A stretch of DNA of 64,000 bases, from the NCBI RefSeq assembly GCF_000712295.1, contig NZ_JMKI01000021.1, positions 62,001 to 126,000 of the forward strand. The letters are read 5' to 3'. Within the stretch, counting starts at the first letter, position 1; every line of letters starts with the position of its first letter. Position numbers and translations under genes: made by a program. This stretch comes from Synergistes jonesii. Its GTDB lineage: Bacteria; Synergistota; Synergistia; Synergistales; Synergistaceae. This document shows, piece after piece, positions 1-8,922 of the stretch. The notes under the pieces were generated by a model. The model was not told the origin of the DNA. It was given only the letters and a program-made list of their open reading frames with translations, and did no database searches.

Positions 1-420
1 GGAAAAGCGTGGCGGCTGGGGATTCAAGACCCGGGCAAAGCCCGCGGCGAATATTTCGGCGTCGTAGAGACGTCGGACGGCTCGGTCGTAACCTCTGGCC
101 CCTACGAAAGATTTTTTGAAAAGGAGGGCGTCCGTTACCACCACATCTTCGATCCGGAGACGGGGTATCCGGCAAAATCAGAATTTTCGTCCGTCACTGT
201 GGCGGACAGAGATTCGACGAAGGCCGACGCGCTCTGCACCGCCTTCTTCGTGATGGGGCACGCGCGCGCGGAAAAATATCTTGAAAAGCACAAAGAGATC
301 GCCGCTATATTCCTGCTGGACGGCGAAAATAGGATATTGATAACGGACGCGGCGCGCGGGCTCTTCACGCCGACCGACAAATCATTCTCCCTCGAGAGCA
401 TCGGGAAAGGGAAGAAATGA
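1..420 (+). CDS. apbE: FAD:protein FMN transferase (ApbE), C-terminal part
   Basis: The gene is cut by the window edge; reading frame 1 is open from base 1 to the TGA at 418-420, giving 139 residues. ApbE attaches FMN from FAD to a Thr of exported or membrane flavoproteins such as NqrC/RnfG-type subunits, acting on the outer face of the membrane. The family signature RYHHIFDPETGYPA is at about residues 46-59, followed by the conserved stretch SSVTVADRDSTKADALCTAF with the Mg/FAD-site Asp and Thr. The C-terminus ends normally. The stop overlaps the next start (ATGA, 417-420), so it is translationally coupled to the NusG-II gene. The call is sure; only the N-terminal half is missing. Confidence 0.93.
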   Translation, partial: GKAWRLGIQDPGKARGEYFGVVETSDGSVVTSGPYERFFEKEGVRYHHIFDPETGYPAKSEFSSVTVADRDSTKADALCTAFFVMGHARAEKYLEKHKEIAAIFLLDGENRILITDAARGLFTPTDKSFSLESIGKGKK

Positions 421-797
421 GGCGCGGAGACAAAATCATGGCCGCCGTCACCGCCGCCGGCTCTATTATGATGATCGCGGGGGCGCTGCTTCAGCAGAGC
501 GGCGGCAAAAGCGCGGAGGGTAGCAAGACGGCCGAGATACTCGTCAACGGCAAAAGGGAGTACGTCGTCCCGCTGAATAGGCCGCGCGAGTTGCTGATAG
601 AGACGCCCGAGGGCTTCAATATAATAAGGATTGACCGCGGCGGCGCGGCGATAATCTCCGCGGACTGTCCGGACGGCGCGTGCATGAGGATGGGACGCAT
701 AACGAAAGAAGGAAGCGGCGCGGTCTGCCTGCCGCACCGCGTAGTCGTGCGGATCAAGGGAGCGGGCAGGGGCAAGGTCGACAGCGTGAGCTGGTAG
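417..797 (+). CDS. Membrane-anchored NusG domain II protein
   Basis: This 126-residue protein has an N-terminal hydrophobic anchor (about residues 8-25) followed by a NusG domain II. The domain is recognised from the Cys-containing signature CPDGACMRMG at about residues 83-92 and CLPHRVVVRI at 104-113. It would sit on the outer side of the cytoplasmic membrane. The family has no firm biochemical role, but it is often encoded beside apbE and a Gx transporter, exactly as here, and relatives sit in flavin-based extracellular electron-transfer loci. The start overlaps the apbE stop by 4 nt. The family call is strong; the function is not known. Confidence 0.85.
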   Translation: MRRGDKIMAAVTAAGSIMMIAGALLQQSGGKSAEGSKTAEILVNGKREYVVPLNRPRELLIETPEGFNIIRIDRGGAAIISADCPDGACMRMGRITKEGSGAVCLPHRVVVRIKGAGRGKVDSVSW

Positions 798-826
798 AGC
801 GCGGAGGCTTCGAAGGCGATGAAAGC

Positions 827-1336
827 TTGAACAAAACACGAAGAATCGTTTTGACGGGGCTCTTTACGGCCTGCGCCTTCGCGGTCAACATGGCGGAGAG
901 CGCGCTGCCTATGCCGCTGCCCGGAGCCAAGCTCGGACTCGCTAACGCGGTGGCTCTCTGCGCTCTCGTGCTGCTCGGCACGAAGGAAGCCTTCTGCGTC
1001 ACCGTGCTGCGCGTCACGCTGGCGTGGCTGGCGAGCGGGAACCTCTTCTCCTTCGCGTGCAGCATCTGCGGCGCCGTGCCGGCTGTCGCGGCGATGGCTC
1101 TGCTTTATAAAAAATTCGGCGCGGAATTCTCGCTGCCGTGGATAAGCGTCGCCGGCGCGTGGACCTTCAACGCCGGACAGGTCGCCGTAGTATCATATAT
1201 AGTAGGAGACGCGAGAATCGCCTTCTACATCCTGCCGCTCTTCGCGGCCGGCACCGCCGCCGGCTGGGCGTCGGGGCTTCTCTCGCGCAGCGTATGCAGA
1301 AGAATTGGAGGAGACAAAATTGAAAATTTCCATTGA
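827..1336 (+). CDS. Gx transporter family / heptaprenyl-diphosphate synthase component I-like membrane protein
   Basis: The protein has about 169 residues and is almost entirely hydrophobic, with five or six membrane segments. Family features include the PLPGAKLGLANAVAL motif near the N-terminus (the GAKLGLAN block typical of the Hpre_diP_synt_I family). I place the start at the TTG at 827 (LNKTRRIVLTG); codons upstream in the same frame are polar, Arg-rich sequence overlapping the previous gene and look non-coding. No perfect Shine-Dalgarno precedes the TTG, so the start is uncertain. The fold resembles ECF-type S components, and a role in small-molecule or quinone-related transport has been suggested for the family. 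It is the third gene of the apbE cluster. Confidence 0.75.
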   Translation: MNKTRRIVLTGLFTACAFAVNMAESALPMPLPGAKLGLANAVALCALVLLGTKEAFCVTVLRVTLAWLASGNLFSFACSICGAVPAVAAMALLYKKFGAEFSLPWISVAGAWTFNAGQVAVVSYIVGDARIAFYILPLFAAGTAAGWASGLLSRSVCRRIGGDKIENFH

Positions 1337-2024
1337 CAAAGATATATTTGAAAACTTTCCCGAAGCTAAGATAGGCTGGCTCCGCGCCGTGATAACGAAC
1401 GGAAAGGGCTCGCCGCGCGTTGCCGAGATGAAAAAAAATCTTAAAAGGCGTCTGGAGGAGATAGGGCTCTCCGCCGACACGGTCGCGCAGCACCCCGACA
1501 TCCGCCGCTGGCGCGAGACGTTTTCGAAGATGGGCGTTAAGCCGAGCAAATACCGTTCCTCGATCGAAGCGCTGCTGCGCAGGATATTCAAAGGCGACCT
1601 GTGGAGCGTCTCGGACGTCGTCGACTGCTACGACTGCGTATCGGCGCTGAACCTGCTTCCAATGGGGGCACACGACATGTCGAAGCTGCGCGGCGATATG
1701 ACGCTGCGCTACGCGAAGGAAGGAGAAAAATTTTATCCGCTCGGCGCCGGCGACAGCATCGTCGAATGCGGGGCGAAACAGATCGTCTACGCGGACGGTG
1801 AAAAAATCTGCTGCTGGCTCTGGAACTACCGCGACACACGCGACGCTTCGGTCGACGAGGAGACTAAGGAAGCCCTATTCATCGTCGACTGCGCTTTCGA
1901 AAACGAATGGCGCAGCGTAGAGGAGGGGCTCGCCGCTCTCGCGTCCGAGCTTACGCAGATCGGCTGCACTGTGAAAAAAAGCGGCGTCGTAAGCGCCGCA
2001 GAGCCTGAAATGGAAACGGAATAA
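1320..2024 (+). CDS. B3/B4 tRNA-binding domain protein
   Basis: This 234-residue protein matches stand-alone B3/B4 domain proteins, related to the editing domain of phenylalanyl-tRNA synthetase beta. Typical segments are FSKMGVKPSKYRSSIEALLR, the stretch ending SALNLLPMGAHD, and DMTLRYAKEGEKF. The TTG at 1320 is preferred over the in-frame TTG at 1305 because GGAGGAG (1307-1313) lies 6 nt before it. The gene overlaps the end of the Gx transporter by 17 nt. Family members may check or bind aminoacyl-tRNA or free amino acids; the substrate is unknown. Soluble, cytoplasmic. Confidence 0.85.
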   Translation: MKISIDKDIFENFPEAKIGWLRAVITNGKGSPRVAEMKKNLKRRLEEIGLSADTVAQHPDIRRWRETFSKMGVKPSKYRSSIEALLRRIFKGDLWSVSDVVDCYDCVSALNLLPMGAHDMSKLRGDMTLRYAKEGEKFYPLGAGDSIVECGAKQIVYADGEKICCWLWNYRDTRDASVDEETKEALFIVDCAFENEWRSVEEGLAALASELTQIGCTVKKSGVVSAAEPEMETE

Positions 2025-2363
2025 ATGGCTAACACCGGCTGCTGCGGCGCCGACTGCGGCGCCTGCGAAGCGCGCCGCGCGACAGTTCGCCGCGACGCCG
2101 AGGCGCTCGCGAAAATAGCAGCCGCGCAGGAGAGCGAAGGGCACGGCTCATTCATACTCCCATCGCGGCTGCGCTGCAGCGGCTGCCTCGCGCCCGGCGC
2201 GAAGAGCGTGAGCTGCCTCGAGTGCGCGATACGCGAATGCGCGCTCGCAAACAAAATCCCGCACTGCGGCTTCTGCCCCGACTTCCCCTGCCGGCTCGGC
2301 GACGCCGTCTGGGAAGCCGTGCCGGAGTACAAACACAACATAGAAGTCCTGAAAAGCCGCTGA
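2025..2363 (+). CDS. DUF3795 family Cys-rich protein
   Basis: This 112-residue protein starts directly after the previous stop. It is rich in cysteine: GCCGADCGACEA at the N-terminus, CSGC in the middle, then CLECAIRECA and CGFCPDFPC. This spacing fits the DUF3795 family, whose members probably bind a metal or Fe-S cluster. No enzymatic role is established. It is the last gene of the + strand run from apbE, and the next gene is convergent. The 115 bases to the MATE gene show no clear terminator. Confidence 0.8.
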   Translation: MANTGCCGADCGACEARRATVRRDAEALAKIAAAQESEGHGSFILPSRLRCSGCLAPGAKSVSCLECAIRECALANKIPHCGFCPDFPCRLGDAVWEAVPEYKHNIEVLKSR

Positions 2364-2478
2364 TTGGAATAAAATTATTATACCGACGCGGCGCTCTAAA
2401 GGACAAAACCGGGGACCAGTGTCGAGGGGCGACGGGCTTATCCGAGACGCTCTTTTATTTCAGCGGGCGTCGGCGCAA

Positions 2479-3837
2479 TCACTCCCCGCCTTCGGAGGGA
2501 GCCTGCGGTTTTTCCGGGCGTCCGCTTACTATGACGAGCGCCGCCGCGCATATAGCTATTGAAAGCAGAGAGCCGGCCGGAGCCGCCAGCCCCATCGGGA
2601 AGAGCGTGTCTGGAAAATATTTCGACGCGAGGTAGGCGAGGGGTATGCGCGCGCAGACGATCGAAAGCATGTTGTGCAGGAAGGAAACGCCCGGAAGCCC
2701 GCACGCGCAGAAGTAGCCGCTGAAGCAGAAGTGGACCCCGGCAAGGAGGCAGTCCCATACGTAGCCGCGCAGGTACTGCCCGCCGAGCCGCACGACCGCC
2801 GCGCTATCGGAGAAGAGCGCGACCGCCGGCTCCGCGAGAAATTGCATTATAATTGCGGCCGCCGCGCCAAACGAGACGTCGATCAAAATGGCGTACCAAA
2901 GGGCGAGCCGCGCGCGTTCGGGCTTGCCGGCGCCGAAATTCTGCGACGAAACGACCGAGACTGTCGAGAGCATCGACGACGGCACGAGGAAGAGGAGGCA
3001 GATCATCTTTTCAACTATGCCGACGGCGGCCGCGTCGTTCAACCCTCGCCTGTTCGCTATCACCGTGATCACTATGAACGCTATCTGTATAAAGCCGTCC
3101 TGCAGCGCGACCGGGACGCCGAGCCGCAATATCTTCCGAAGGATTTTTTTCTGCGGCCTGAGCTCCTTCGGCGAAACGTGCAGCCCCGTCTTCATCCTCC
3201 TGACGAAGGCGAGCGAAACGATCACGCTCAGCGTCTGCGCCAGCGTCGTGCCGAGAGCCGCGCCGGCCGCGCCGAGGCCGAGCCCCCCGATGAAGAGATA
3301 GTCGAAGGCGATATTCGCCGCGCAGGCGACCGCGACGAAGTACATCGGGCTCTTTGAATCGCCGGTCGCGCGAAACACCGAGCTGATGACGTTGTAAGCC
3401 GTTATGAAGGGAACGCCGATGAAGCAGATCGTGAGGTACGAGGCGGTGCCCGGCGCGGCGTCGAGCGGCGTCGACATCAGGGAGACGATAGGCTTCACAC
3501 AGACGAGCAGAAACGCCGTGATAACGAGCGAGAGCGCCATGAACATCGTGACGGTGTTGCCGACCTCGGCCGACGCCCGTCTTTTATCGCCGGCGCCGAT
3601 CGAGCGCCCTATCATCACCGTAGAACCCATAGCCAACCCTACGATCATCACCGTCAGCATATGCATGACCTGACTTCCGACAGAAACGGCGGTCGTGCTC
3701 TCTACGCCGTTGAACTGGCCTATTATAAAGAGGTCCGCCATGCCGTAAAGAGTCTGAAGAAAGTAAGAAAGCAGATAAGGCAGTGAGAAGTATACGATAT
3801 TTTTGAATACGCCGCCCGTCGTTAGATTCTTTTCCAT
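2479..3837 (-). CDS. MATE family multidrug/cation antiporter
   Basis: A 452-residue integral membrane protein with about 12 hydrophobic segments and the usual MATE length. Typical features are the N-terminal FKNIVYFSLPYLLSYFLQTL, the AMGSTVMIGRSIGAGD stretch near residue 85, and the repeated half in the C-terminal part (SSQNFGAGKPERAR). MATE proteins export cationic drugs or metabolites in exchange for Na+ or H+. It lies alone between convergent DUF3795 and divergent msrAB. The substrate cannot be told from sequence; it is closest in feel to the DinF/NorM-like subfamily found widely in anaerobes. Confidence 0.9.
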   Translation of the reverse strand: MEKNLTTGGVFKNIVYFSLPYLLSYFLQTLYGMADLFIIGQFNGVESTTAVSVGSQVMHMLTVMIVGLAMGSTVMIGRSIGAGDKRRASAEVGNTVTMFMALSLVITAFLLVCVKPIVSLMSTPLDAAPGTASYLTICFIGVPFITAYNVISSVFRATGDSKSPMYFVAVACAANIAFDYLFIGGLGLGAAGAALGTTLAQTLSVIVSLAFVRRMKTGLHVSPKELRPQKKILRKILRLGVPVALQDGFIQIAFIVITVIANRRGLNDAAAVGIVEKMICLLFLVPSSMLSTVSVVSSQNFGAGKPERARLALWYAILIDVSFGAAAAIIMQFLAEPAVALFSDSAAVVRLGGQYLRGYVWDCLLAGVHFCFSGYFCACGLPGVSFLHNMLSIVCARIPLAYLASKYFPDTLFPMGLAAPAGSLLSIAICAAALVIVSGRPEKPQAPSEGGE

Positions 3838-3869
3838 AGAGATCCCGCGCCCTTCGTTCGATTTATTCT

Positions 3870-3900
3870 ATCGTAAACCCTATAATAATCACAGAGTCAA
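3870..3900 (-). promoter_or_regulatory. Candidate promoter of the MATE gene
   Basis: On the minus strand a TTGACT (3900-3895) is followed after 19 bases by TACGAT (3875-3870), about 30 bases before the MATE start. The -35 is 5/6 and the -10 is 4/6, with slightly long spacing, so support is modest. Confidence 0.35.
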
Positions 3901-4057
3901 GGGGTAAAATAAAAAATTCACACGCGGTTGCGCGAGCCCGCCGACTGCGCGCCGCAGAAAGCTTCCCGGCCTCCCTTCGCGCCGGGCCGGGCGAGGAGCG
4001 TTTTGGGATTTCCCGCAGCGTAAAAATAATTTTTCTTCTGCTTTTACGCTTTCTTAC

Positions 4058-4076
4058 TGTAACGATTAGTGTTACA
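4058..4076. promoter_or_regulatory. Inverted repeat TGTAAC-N7-GTTACA (candidate operator of msrAB)
   Basis: Two perfect 6-base arms, TGTAAC (4058-4063) and GTTACA (4071-4076), are separated by 7 bases. The element ends 15 bases before a TATAAT (4092-4097), so it covers the expected -35 position of the msrAB promoter. This is where a repressor or a sensor-dependent activator would bind. The regulator is unknown; the sequence is not a standard PerR or Fur box. Confidence 0.4.
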
Positions 4077-4091
4077 ATGAAAATAGTAAAC

Positions 4092-4097
4092 TATAAT
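4092..4097 (+). promoter_or_regulatory. -10 element of msrAB promoter
   Basis: A consensus TATAAT lies 23 bases before the msrAB ATG in an A+T-rich stretch. There is no good -35 at 17 bases (the position is occupied by the TGTAAC/GTTACA repeat), which suggests regulated transcription. The rest of 3901-4057 shows no gene. Confidence 0.5.
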
Positions 4098-4120
4098 TAT
4101 TTTGGTTTGGAAGTGATGCT

Positions 4121-5236
4121 ATGAAAAAAACGATATTGCTGACATTCTCGCTGATATTTATGGCCTGCGCGGCGGACTTTATGCTGCGCGCCGCGACTGC
4201 GGCGGACGACAACGGAGAAGCCAGGGCAAAGAAGGAGAGAGAGACAATGGTTAACGACCCGACATATGTCAAAAAAGATGGCGAGGCGATCATTTACCTC
4301 GCCGGCGGCTGTTTCTGGGGGATGGAGAAATACATGGAGGGCATCCCGGGGGTGCTCGACGCCGTTTCAGGCTACGCCAACGGCAGGACTAAAGAGCGCG
4401 TGAGCTACGAGCAGCTCTGCGCCGGCGGCACCGGCTATAAGGAGACGGTGCGCGTCGTCTACGATCCTTCGAAGGTCTCACTTGAGACTCTGCTCTTCGC
4501 CTTCTTCAAGGTAGTCGACCCAAGCGTGCGCGACCGTCAGGGAAACGACGTCGGCGCTCAGTATCAGACGGGCGTCTTTTACACGGACGCCGCGGCGGAG
4601 GCCGTCGTCAGGCGCGTCGCCGAAATCGAGAGGCGGCGCGCGGCAGGCGGCTTCTATGTGCTTGTCGAGCCGCTGCGGATATTCCACGAGGCGGAGGAAT
4701 ATCATCAAAACTATCTGACGAAGCACCCGAACGGCTACTGCCACATCTCCCGCGAGGAGATGGAGGAGGCGCGGGGGATAAAAATCGACGCAGCCCCCTA
4801 TCGGAAGCCGGCGGACGACGAATTGAAAAAGAGGCTGACGGAGCGGCAGTACGCGGTCACGCAGAAGAACGGCACCGAGCCGCCTTTCGACAACGAGTAT
4901 TACGACAACCAAGAGCGCGGCATCTACGTCGACGTCGTCACCGGCGAACCGCTCTTCTCCTCTAAGGACAAATACGGCAGCTCATGCGGCTGGCCGGCCT
5001 TTACGAAGGGACTCGACGACGGCGCGCTGGTCTACAAAGAGGACGCCTCCTACGGAATGCGCCGCACCGAGGTACGCAGCCGCGCGGGGGATTCGCACCT
5101 CGGACACGTCTTCACCGGCGACCGCGAGTCGCCGAACGGCGTGCGCTACTGCATCAACAGCGCCGCGCTGCGCTTCATCCCCTATGAGGAGATGGACAAA
5201 GAGGGATACGGAGAGTTCAAGAAGTACGTGGAATGA
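4121..5236 (+). CDS. msrAB: Exported bifunctional methionine sulfoxide reductase MsrAB
   Basis: The 371-residue protein reduces both S- and R-epimers of methionine sulfoxide. An N-terminal hydrophobic stretch (about 5-27, ending RAATA-ADD) looks like a signal peptide, so the enzyme acts outside the cytoplasm. The MsrA domain (about 55-205) has the catalytic GCFWG with Cys64. The MsrB domain (about 225-365) has [13 protein letters not shown] and [11 protein letters not shown] with catalytic Cys344; the zinc-binding CxxC pairs of many MsrB proteins are absent, as in other fused forms. The SD is weak (GGAAG). Single gene behind a TATAAT and an inverted repeat. Electron donors (thioredoxin-like or CcdA) are not encoded nearby. 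Confidence 0.95.
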   Translation: MKKTILLTFSLIFMACAADFMLRAATAADDNGEARAKKERETMVNDPTYVKKDGEAIIYLAGGCFWGMEKYMEGIPGVLDAVSGYANGRTKERVSYEQLCAGGTGYKETVRVVYDPSKVSLETLLFAFFKVVDPSVRDRQGNDVGAQYQTGVFYTDAAAEAVVRRVAEIERRRAAGGFYVLVEPLRIFHEAEEYHQNYLTKHPNGYCHISREEMEEARGIKIDAAPYRKPADDELKKRLTERQYAVTQKNGTEPPFDNEYYDNQERGIYVDVVTGEPLFSSKDKYGSSCGWPAFTKGLDDGALVYKEDASYGMRRTEVRSRAGDSHLGHVFTGDRESPNGVRYCINSAALRFIPYEEMDKEGYGEFKKYVE

Positions 5237-5443
5237 GGACTGCGGGCTCCTCCGCCGCGCCATGTTTTGCCTGGGACATTTGCAGCGCGCCTGTATGCCC
5301 GCATTAAATAAGAAATCCGTACCAGGCAGACGAACGGCGTGTTATCATATAGCCGAGGGCGCGCGGGAAATAATTTACTGAAAAAGGCGGCCAAATCGCA
5401 GCGCTGCCCGGCCGGGAGAATAAATATGGCGGAGGCGGATAAT

Positions 5444-7021
5444 ATGCGGAAGATGCCTGCAAGCATTTTCAACGACGTTATAGGGCCGGTGATGCGCGGC
5501 CCTTCGAGCTCGCACACGGCGGCCTCGGCGAGGATAGGCGAGATCGTCCGTCAGTCCGTCGCGAACGAGCCGCTGCGTGCATTCTGCGACTTCGACGTCA
5601 ACGGCTCTATCGCGGCAACGCACGAGGGGCACGGCACCGATATGGGCTTCATATGCGGGCTGCTCGGCAAAAAGCTGACCGAAGAGGGCGTGGACGACTA
5701 CCGACGGCTCGCCGAAAAGGCCGGAGTCGGCGTGGAGTACCGCGTCTTCGACTACGGCGCCTCTCATCCCAACAATTACAGGATAGAGCTGTGGTGGCGC
5801 GGAGGCGAGCATCACAAATGGAACGGCGTATCCTCCGGCGGCGGCATGATAGAAATGCAGGATTTCGACTCCTTCCCCGTCTCGATAGTCGGCGACTTTT
5901 ACGAAGTGCTGATAAAATTTCCCGATGCGGCGGGCGCGGAGCGAATGAAAAAATTCTGCTGCGGGGCCCTACCGGCGCCGGATTTTTCGCGGGTGGAAGA
6001 AAAGGCGGGAGGCGCCCTGCTTTCGCTGAAATTTTCCAAGGAGCCGGACGAAAAAACTTTGAGGGGCGCCGCCGAAAGCTTCGGGCGAACCGATTTCGTA
6101 AAAATCGCGCCGGTGCTGCCGACGCTCTCGCGCTCCGGCTGTTCCGTGCCCTTCGCCACGGCGGAAGAAACGCTCAAGTACAACGAAGGGAAAAGCCTGC
6201 GCATGTGGGAGCTCGCGGCCGAGTACGAAGCGGCGCGCGGCGGCACTTCGAAGGAAGAAGTATTCGAAACGATGAGCGGCATAGTCGAAGTGATGGAGCG
6301 CGCGCTGAAAAACGGAATAGCCGGCACCGAATACGCCGACAGGATACTCGGCCCGCAGGCGCACATGATAGCGGAGGCGGAGAGGCGCGGCGCGCTGCTG
6401 CCGTGCGACCTGCTCAACGCGGTGATCGAGTCGATAACGGCGATAATGGAGACTAAAAGTGCGATGGGCGTAATAGTCGCGGCGCCTACCGCCGGCTCTT
6501 GCGGCTGTCTACCTGGCACTCTGCTGGGTGCGGCGCACGCGCTCGGCAAATCGGCGGACGAGGCGACCAAGGCGATGCTCGCCGCAGGGCTCGTCGGGCT
6601 GTATATCGCCGAAAGCGCGACCTTCGCCGCGGAAATCGCCGGCTGCCAGGTCGAATGCGGAGCCGGCTCCGGCATGGCGGCCGCCGGGCTCGTACAGCTG
6701 ATGGGCGGCAGCGTCGAACAGTGCATGGACGCGGCGTCAATGGCGCTTCAGAACGTAACGGGGTTGGCCTGCGATTTCATCGCCGGGCGCGTCGAGGTCC
6801 CCTGCCTAGGCAAAAACGTCATGGGAGGCGCGAACGCGCTTTCTTGCGCGAACATGGCCCTCGCCGGCTTCGACAGGGTGATACCGCTCGACGAAACGAT
6901 CGCGGCGCTCTACGACGCCGGGCAAAAGCTGCCGTCGGAGCTCCGCTGCACCTTCGGCGGCCTCGGCAAAACGCCGGCCGCCGCAAAGCTGCTTGAAAAG
7001 CTGAAAAATATCAAAAAGTAA
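5444..7021 (+). CDS. sdaA: L-serine ammonia-lyase, iron-sulfur type, fused beta-alpha
   Basis: This 525-residue enzyme deaminates L-serine to pyruvate using a [4Fe-4S] cluster. The beta domain comes first with the GPSSSHTA signature near the N-terminus; the alpha domain in the C-terminal half has the cluster cysteines in CGCLPG, CQVECGAGSG and VPCLGKN. The frame is open from 5339, but I choose ATG 5444 because GGAGG (5431-5435) sits 8 bases upstream; ATG 5426 is a weaker alternative. It is longer than E. coli SdaA (about 454 residues) by an insert between the domains. Single gene; it fits amino-acid fermentation. The 207-base gap from msrAB has no confident promoter. Confidence 0.93.
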   Translation: MRKMPASIFNDVIGPVMRGPSSSHTAASARIGEIVRQSVANEPLRAFCDFDVNGSIAATHEGHGTDMGFICGLLGKKLTEEGVDDYRRLAEKAGVGVEYRVFDYGASHPNNYRIELWWRGGEHHKWNGVSSGGGMIEMQDFDSFPVSIVGDFYEVLIKFPDAAGAERMKKFCCGALPAPDFSRVEEKAGGALLSLKFSKEPDEKTLRGAAESFGRTDFVKIAPVLPTLSRSGCSVPFATAEETLKYNEGKSLRMWELAAEYEAARGGTSKEEVFETMSGIVEVMERALKNGIAGTEYADRILGPQAHMIAEAERRGALLPCDLLNAVIESITAIMETKSAMGVIVAAPTAGSCGCLPGTLLGAAHALGKSADEATKAMLAAGLVGLYIAESATFAAEIAGCQVECGAGSGMAAAGLVQLMGGSVEQCMDAASMALQNVTGLACDFIAGRVEVPCLGKNVMGGANALSCANMALAGFDRVIPLDETIAALYDAGQKLPSELRCTFGGLGKTPAAAKLLEKLKNIKK

Positions 7022-7075
7022 TGCGTGCGCTGGCGCGCTTTAAAGAAGAACGAAAGGACGGAGCCTCGGGGAGCG

Positions 7076-8914
7076 CTATCTCAAAGGCCTCTTCCATCCC
7101 GCAACCGCGTCGAGGAAGGCTCTGCCGTAGCGCGCGAGCTTCGCGGCTCCCACGCCGGGAACTTCCAGGAACTCCTCCTCGTCCGCGGGCAGCGTTTCGC
7201 ATATTGCGGCGAGCGTCTTGTCGGTGAAAACGACGTAGGGCGGCACGCCTTCCTCTTTCGCTATAGCGCGGCGGAGCTCGCGCAGCAGTTCGAAGAGATC
7301 GTCGTGCGCCGAAAGGGGGCGTGTAGCGCTCTTTTTTATTTTTCCCGCGCTTTCGGCGCGCTCGTCGAACTTGCGCATGAAGAGACGCCCGGGCGAGCGC
7401 AGAAAGGGCGCCGTCTCTTCGGTGAAAGAGATGACGGGAAAATCCCCGTCGCCCGCGGAAAGGTAATTCGACGCGATGAGAAAATCTATCATTTCGCGCA
7501 CGTCGTGCGCGCTCGCGTCTTTGAGTATCCCCCACGTCGAGATTCTTTCGAAGCCGAGCCGCATTATTTCCGCGCGCCGCGAGCCGCGCAGCACGTCGAC
7601 CAGCATCGAAGCGCCGAACTTTTTCCCTCCTGTGGCCTGCGCCATCCTGTAGACGCAGGAGATTATCTTTTGTGCATCGGTCGTTATCTCGGCCAGCTCG
7701 GCGTCGCCGGTGCAGCTGCCGCACGAGCCGCACTTTTCAGGGACGCCGCCTTCTCCGAAATATTTGAGCATGAACGCGCGCAGACAGCCGCCCGTGTGGC
7801 AGTAGTCCATCATCGCGCGCAGTTTGCGCCGCGCCGCCTCCCTCGTCTCCCCGGGCGCCCGCTCGATGAACCATCGCGCGGTCGCTACATCACGTGCGCC
7901 GTAAAAGAGCGCGCAGTCGGCCGGCAGCCCGTCGCGCCCGGCGCGTCCCGCCTCCTGATAGTAGGCGTCTATATTCTGCGGCATGTTGTAATGGGCGACG
8001 TAGCGCACGTTGGATTTGTCTATCCCCATACCGAAAGCGTTCGTTGCGACCATCACGTCGGCCCGGTCGTAGATGAAGGCCTCCTGATTCCGCGCACGCT
8101 CGTCATCGGAGAGCCCCGCGTGATAGCGCACAGCGCTTATTCCGCGGGCACGCAGCGCTTCGCAGATAGCCTCGACGTTTTTCCTCGTCGAAGCGTAGAC
8201 TATGCCCGATGCTCCTTTGAACTGCTTTATGTATCTCAGCAGCGCGGCGTTTTTGTCGCTCGGATGTTCGACGTGAAAAAATAGATTCGCGCGGTCGAAG
8301 CCCGTCGTAAGCGTGAAGGGCTCTCGCAGCGCGAGCTGCGCGACTATATCGTCGCGCACCTCCGGCGTCGCGGTAGCGGTGAAGGCGGCGACGGTCGGCC
8401 GCTTCGGAAGCGACGCCACGGTCGGCGCTATGCCGAGATAGGATGGGCGGAAGTCGTGCCCCCAGTGCGAGACGCAGTGCGCCTCGTCGACGACGACAAG
8501 GCGCACGTCGACGTCGCGCAGGAAATCGCCGAAGCTTCCGGCGTCGAGGCGTTCCGGCGCGATGTAGAGCAGCTTGATCATTTTTCTGCGCGCGTGCGAA
8601 AAGGCGGAGGAGAGCTCCTCCCGCTCCAGGGAGCTGTTTATCGACGCAGCTCCTATGCCGTTCTGCAAAAGCGCGTCTACCTGATCTTTCATCAACGAAA
8701 TAAGCGGTGAGATAACGACGGTGAGCCCGTCGGACATTACAGCGGGGATCTGATAACAGAGGGACTTTCCCGCGCCGGTCGGCATTATGCAAAGCGCGTC
8801 GCGGCCGCCGCAGAGGGCCTCGATGATCTCTTTTTGTCCCTTTCTGAAAGAACTGTAGCCGAATACTTTTTTTAATACTTTGAGAGCGCCATCAGCGCCC
8901 GTGCTCTCCTTCAT
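7076..8914 (-). CDS. recQ: ATP-dependent DNA helicase RecQ
   Basis: A 612-residue 3'-5' DNA helicase for recombination and fork repair. Walker A is at about 45-51 (TGAGKS), the DEAH box with the aromatic-rich loop DEAHCVSHWGHDF at 143-155, the zinc-binding cysteines in the segment around 365-395 (CHTGGC, CGSCGSC), a winged helix, and a C-terminal HRDC domain (about 530-605, EEEFLEVPGVGAAKLARYG). The length is normal. The ATG at 8914 is preferred to an in-frame GTG at 8932, because that GTG falls inside a strong extended -10 box. There is no Shine-Dalgarno before 8914. Confidence 0.95.
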   Translation of the reverse strand: MKESTGADGALKVLKKVFGYSSFRKGQKEIIEALCGGRDALCIMPTGAGKSLCYQIPAVMSDGLTVVISPLISLMKDQVDALLQNGIGAASINSSLEREELSSAFSHARRKMIKLLYIAPERLDAGSFGDFLRDVDVRLVVVDEAHCVSHWGHDFRPSYLGIAPTVASLPKRPTVAAFTATATPEVRDDIVAQLALREPFTLTTGFDRANLFFHVEHPSDKNAALLRYIKQFKGASGIVYASTRKNVEAICEALRARGISAVRYHAGLSDDERARNQEAFIYDRADVMVATNAFGMGIDKSNVRYVAHYNMPQNIDAYYQEAGRAGRDGLPADCALFYGARDVATARWFIERAPGETREAARRKLRAMMDYCHTGGCLRAFMLKYFGEGGVPEKCGSCGSCTGDAELAEITTDAQKIISCVYRMAQATGGKKFGASMLVDVLRGSRRAEIMRLGFERISTWGILKDASAHDVREMIDFLIASNYLSAGDGDFPVISFTEETAPFLRSPGRLFMRKFDERAESAGKIKKSATRPLSAHDDLFELLRELRRAIAKEEGVPPYVVFTDKTLAAICETLPADEEEFLEVPGVGAAKLARYGRAFLDAVAGWKRPLR

Positions 8915-8922
8915 AACGCAAG

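Noticed and set aside
680-826. ATG 680 as the start of the Gx transporter gene
   Set aside because: The first 49 codons would overlap most of the NusG-II gene end and encode a polar Arg/Gly-rich stretch unlike the family.
5268-5328. Separated repeats TGCCTGG / CCAGGCA upstream of the serine dehydratase, considered as part of a riboswitch
   Set aside because: The arms are 47 bases apart with no conserved glycine- or SAM-riboswitch core between them; probably chance in G+C-rich DNA.
7025-8284. Long plus-strand open frame (419 codons) opposite recQ
   Set aside because: It is a shadow of the recQ codons in G+C-rich DNA: composition is Arg/Ala-rich, there is no domain and no SD, while recQ on the other strand has all helicase motifs.
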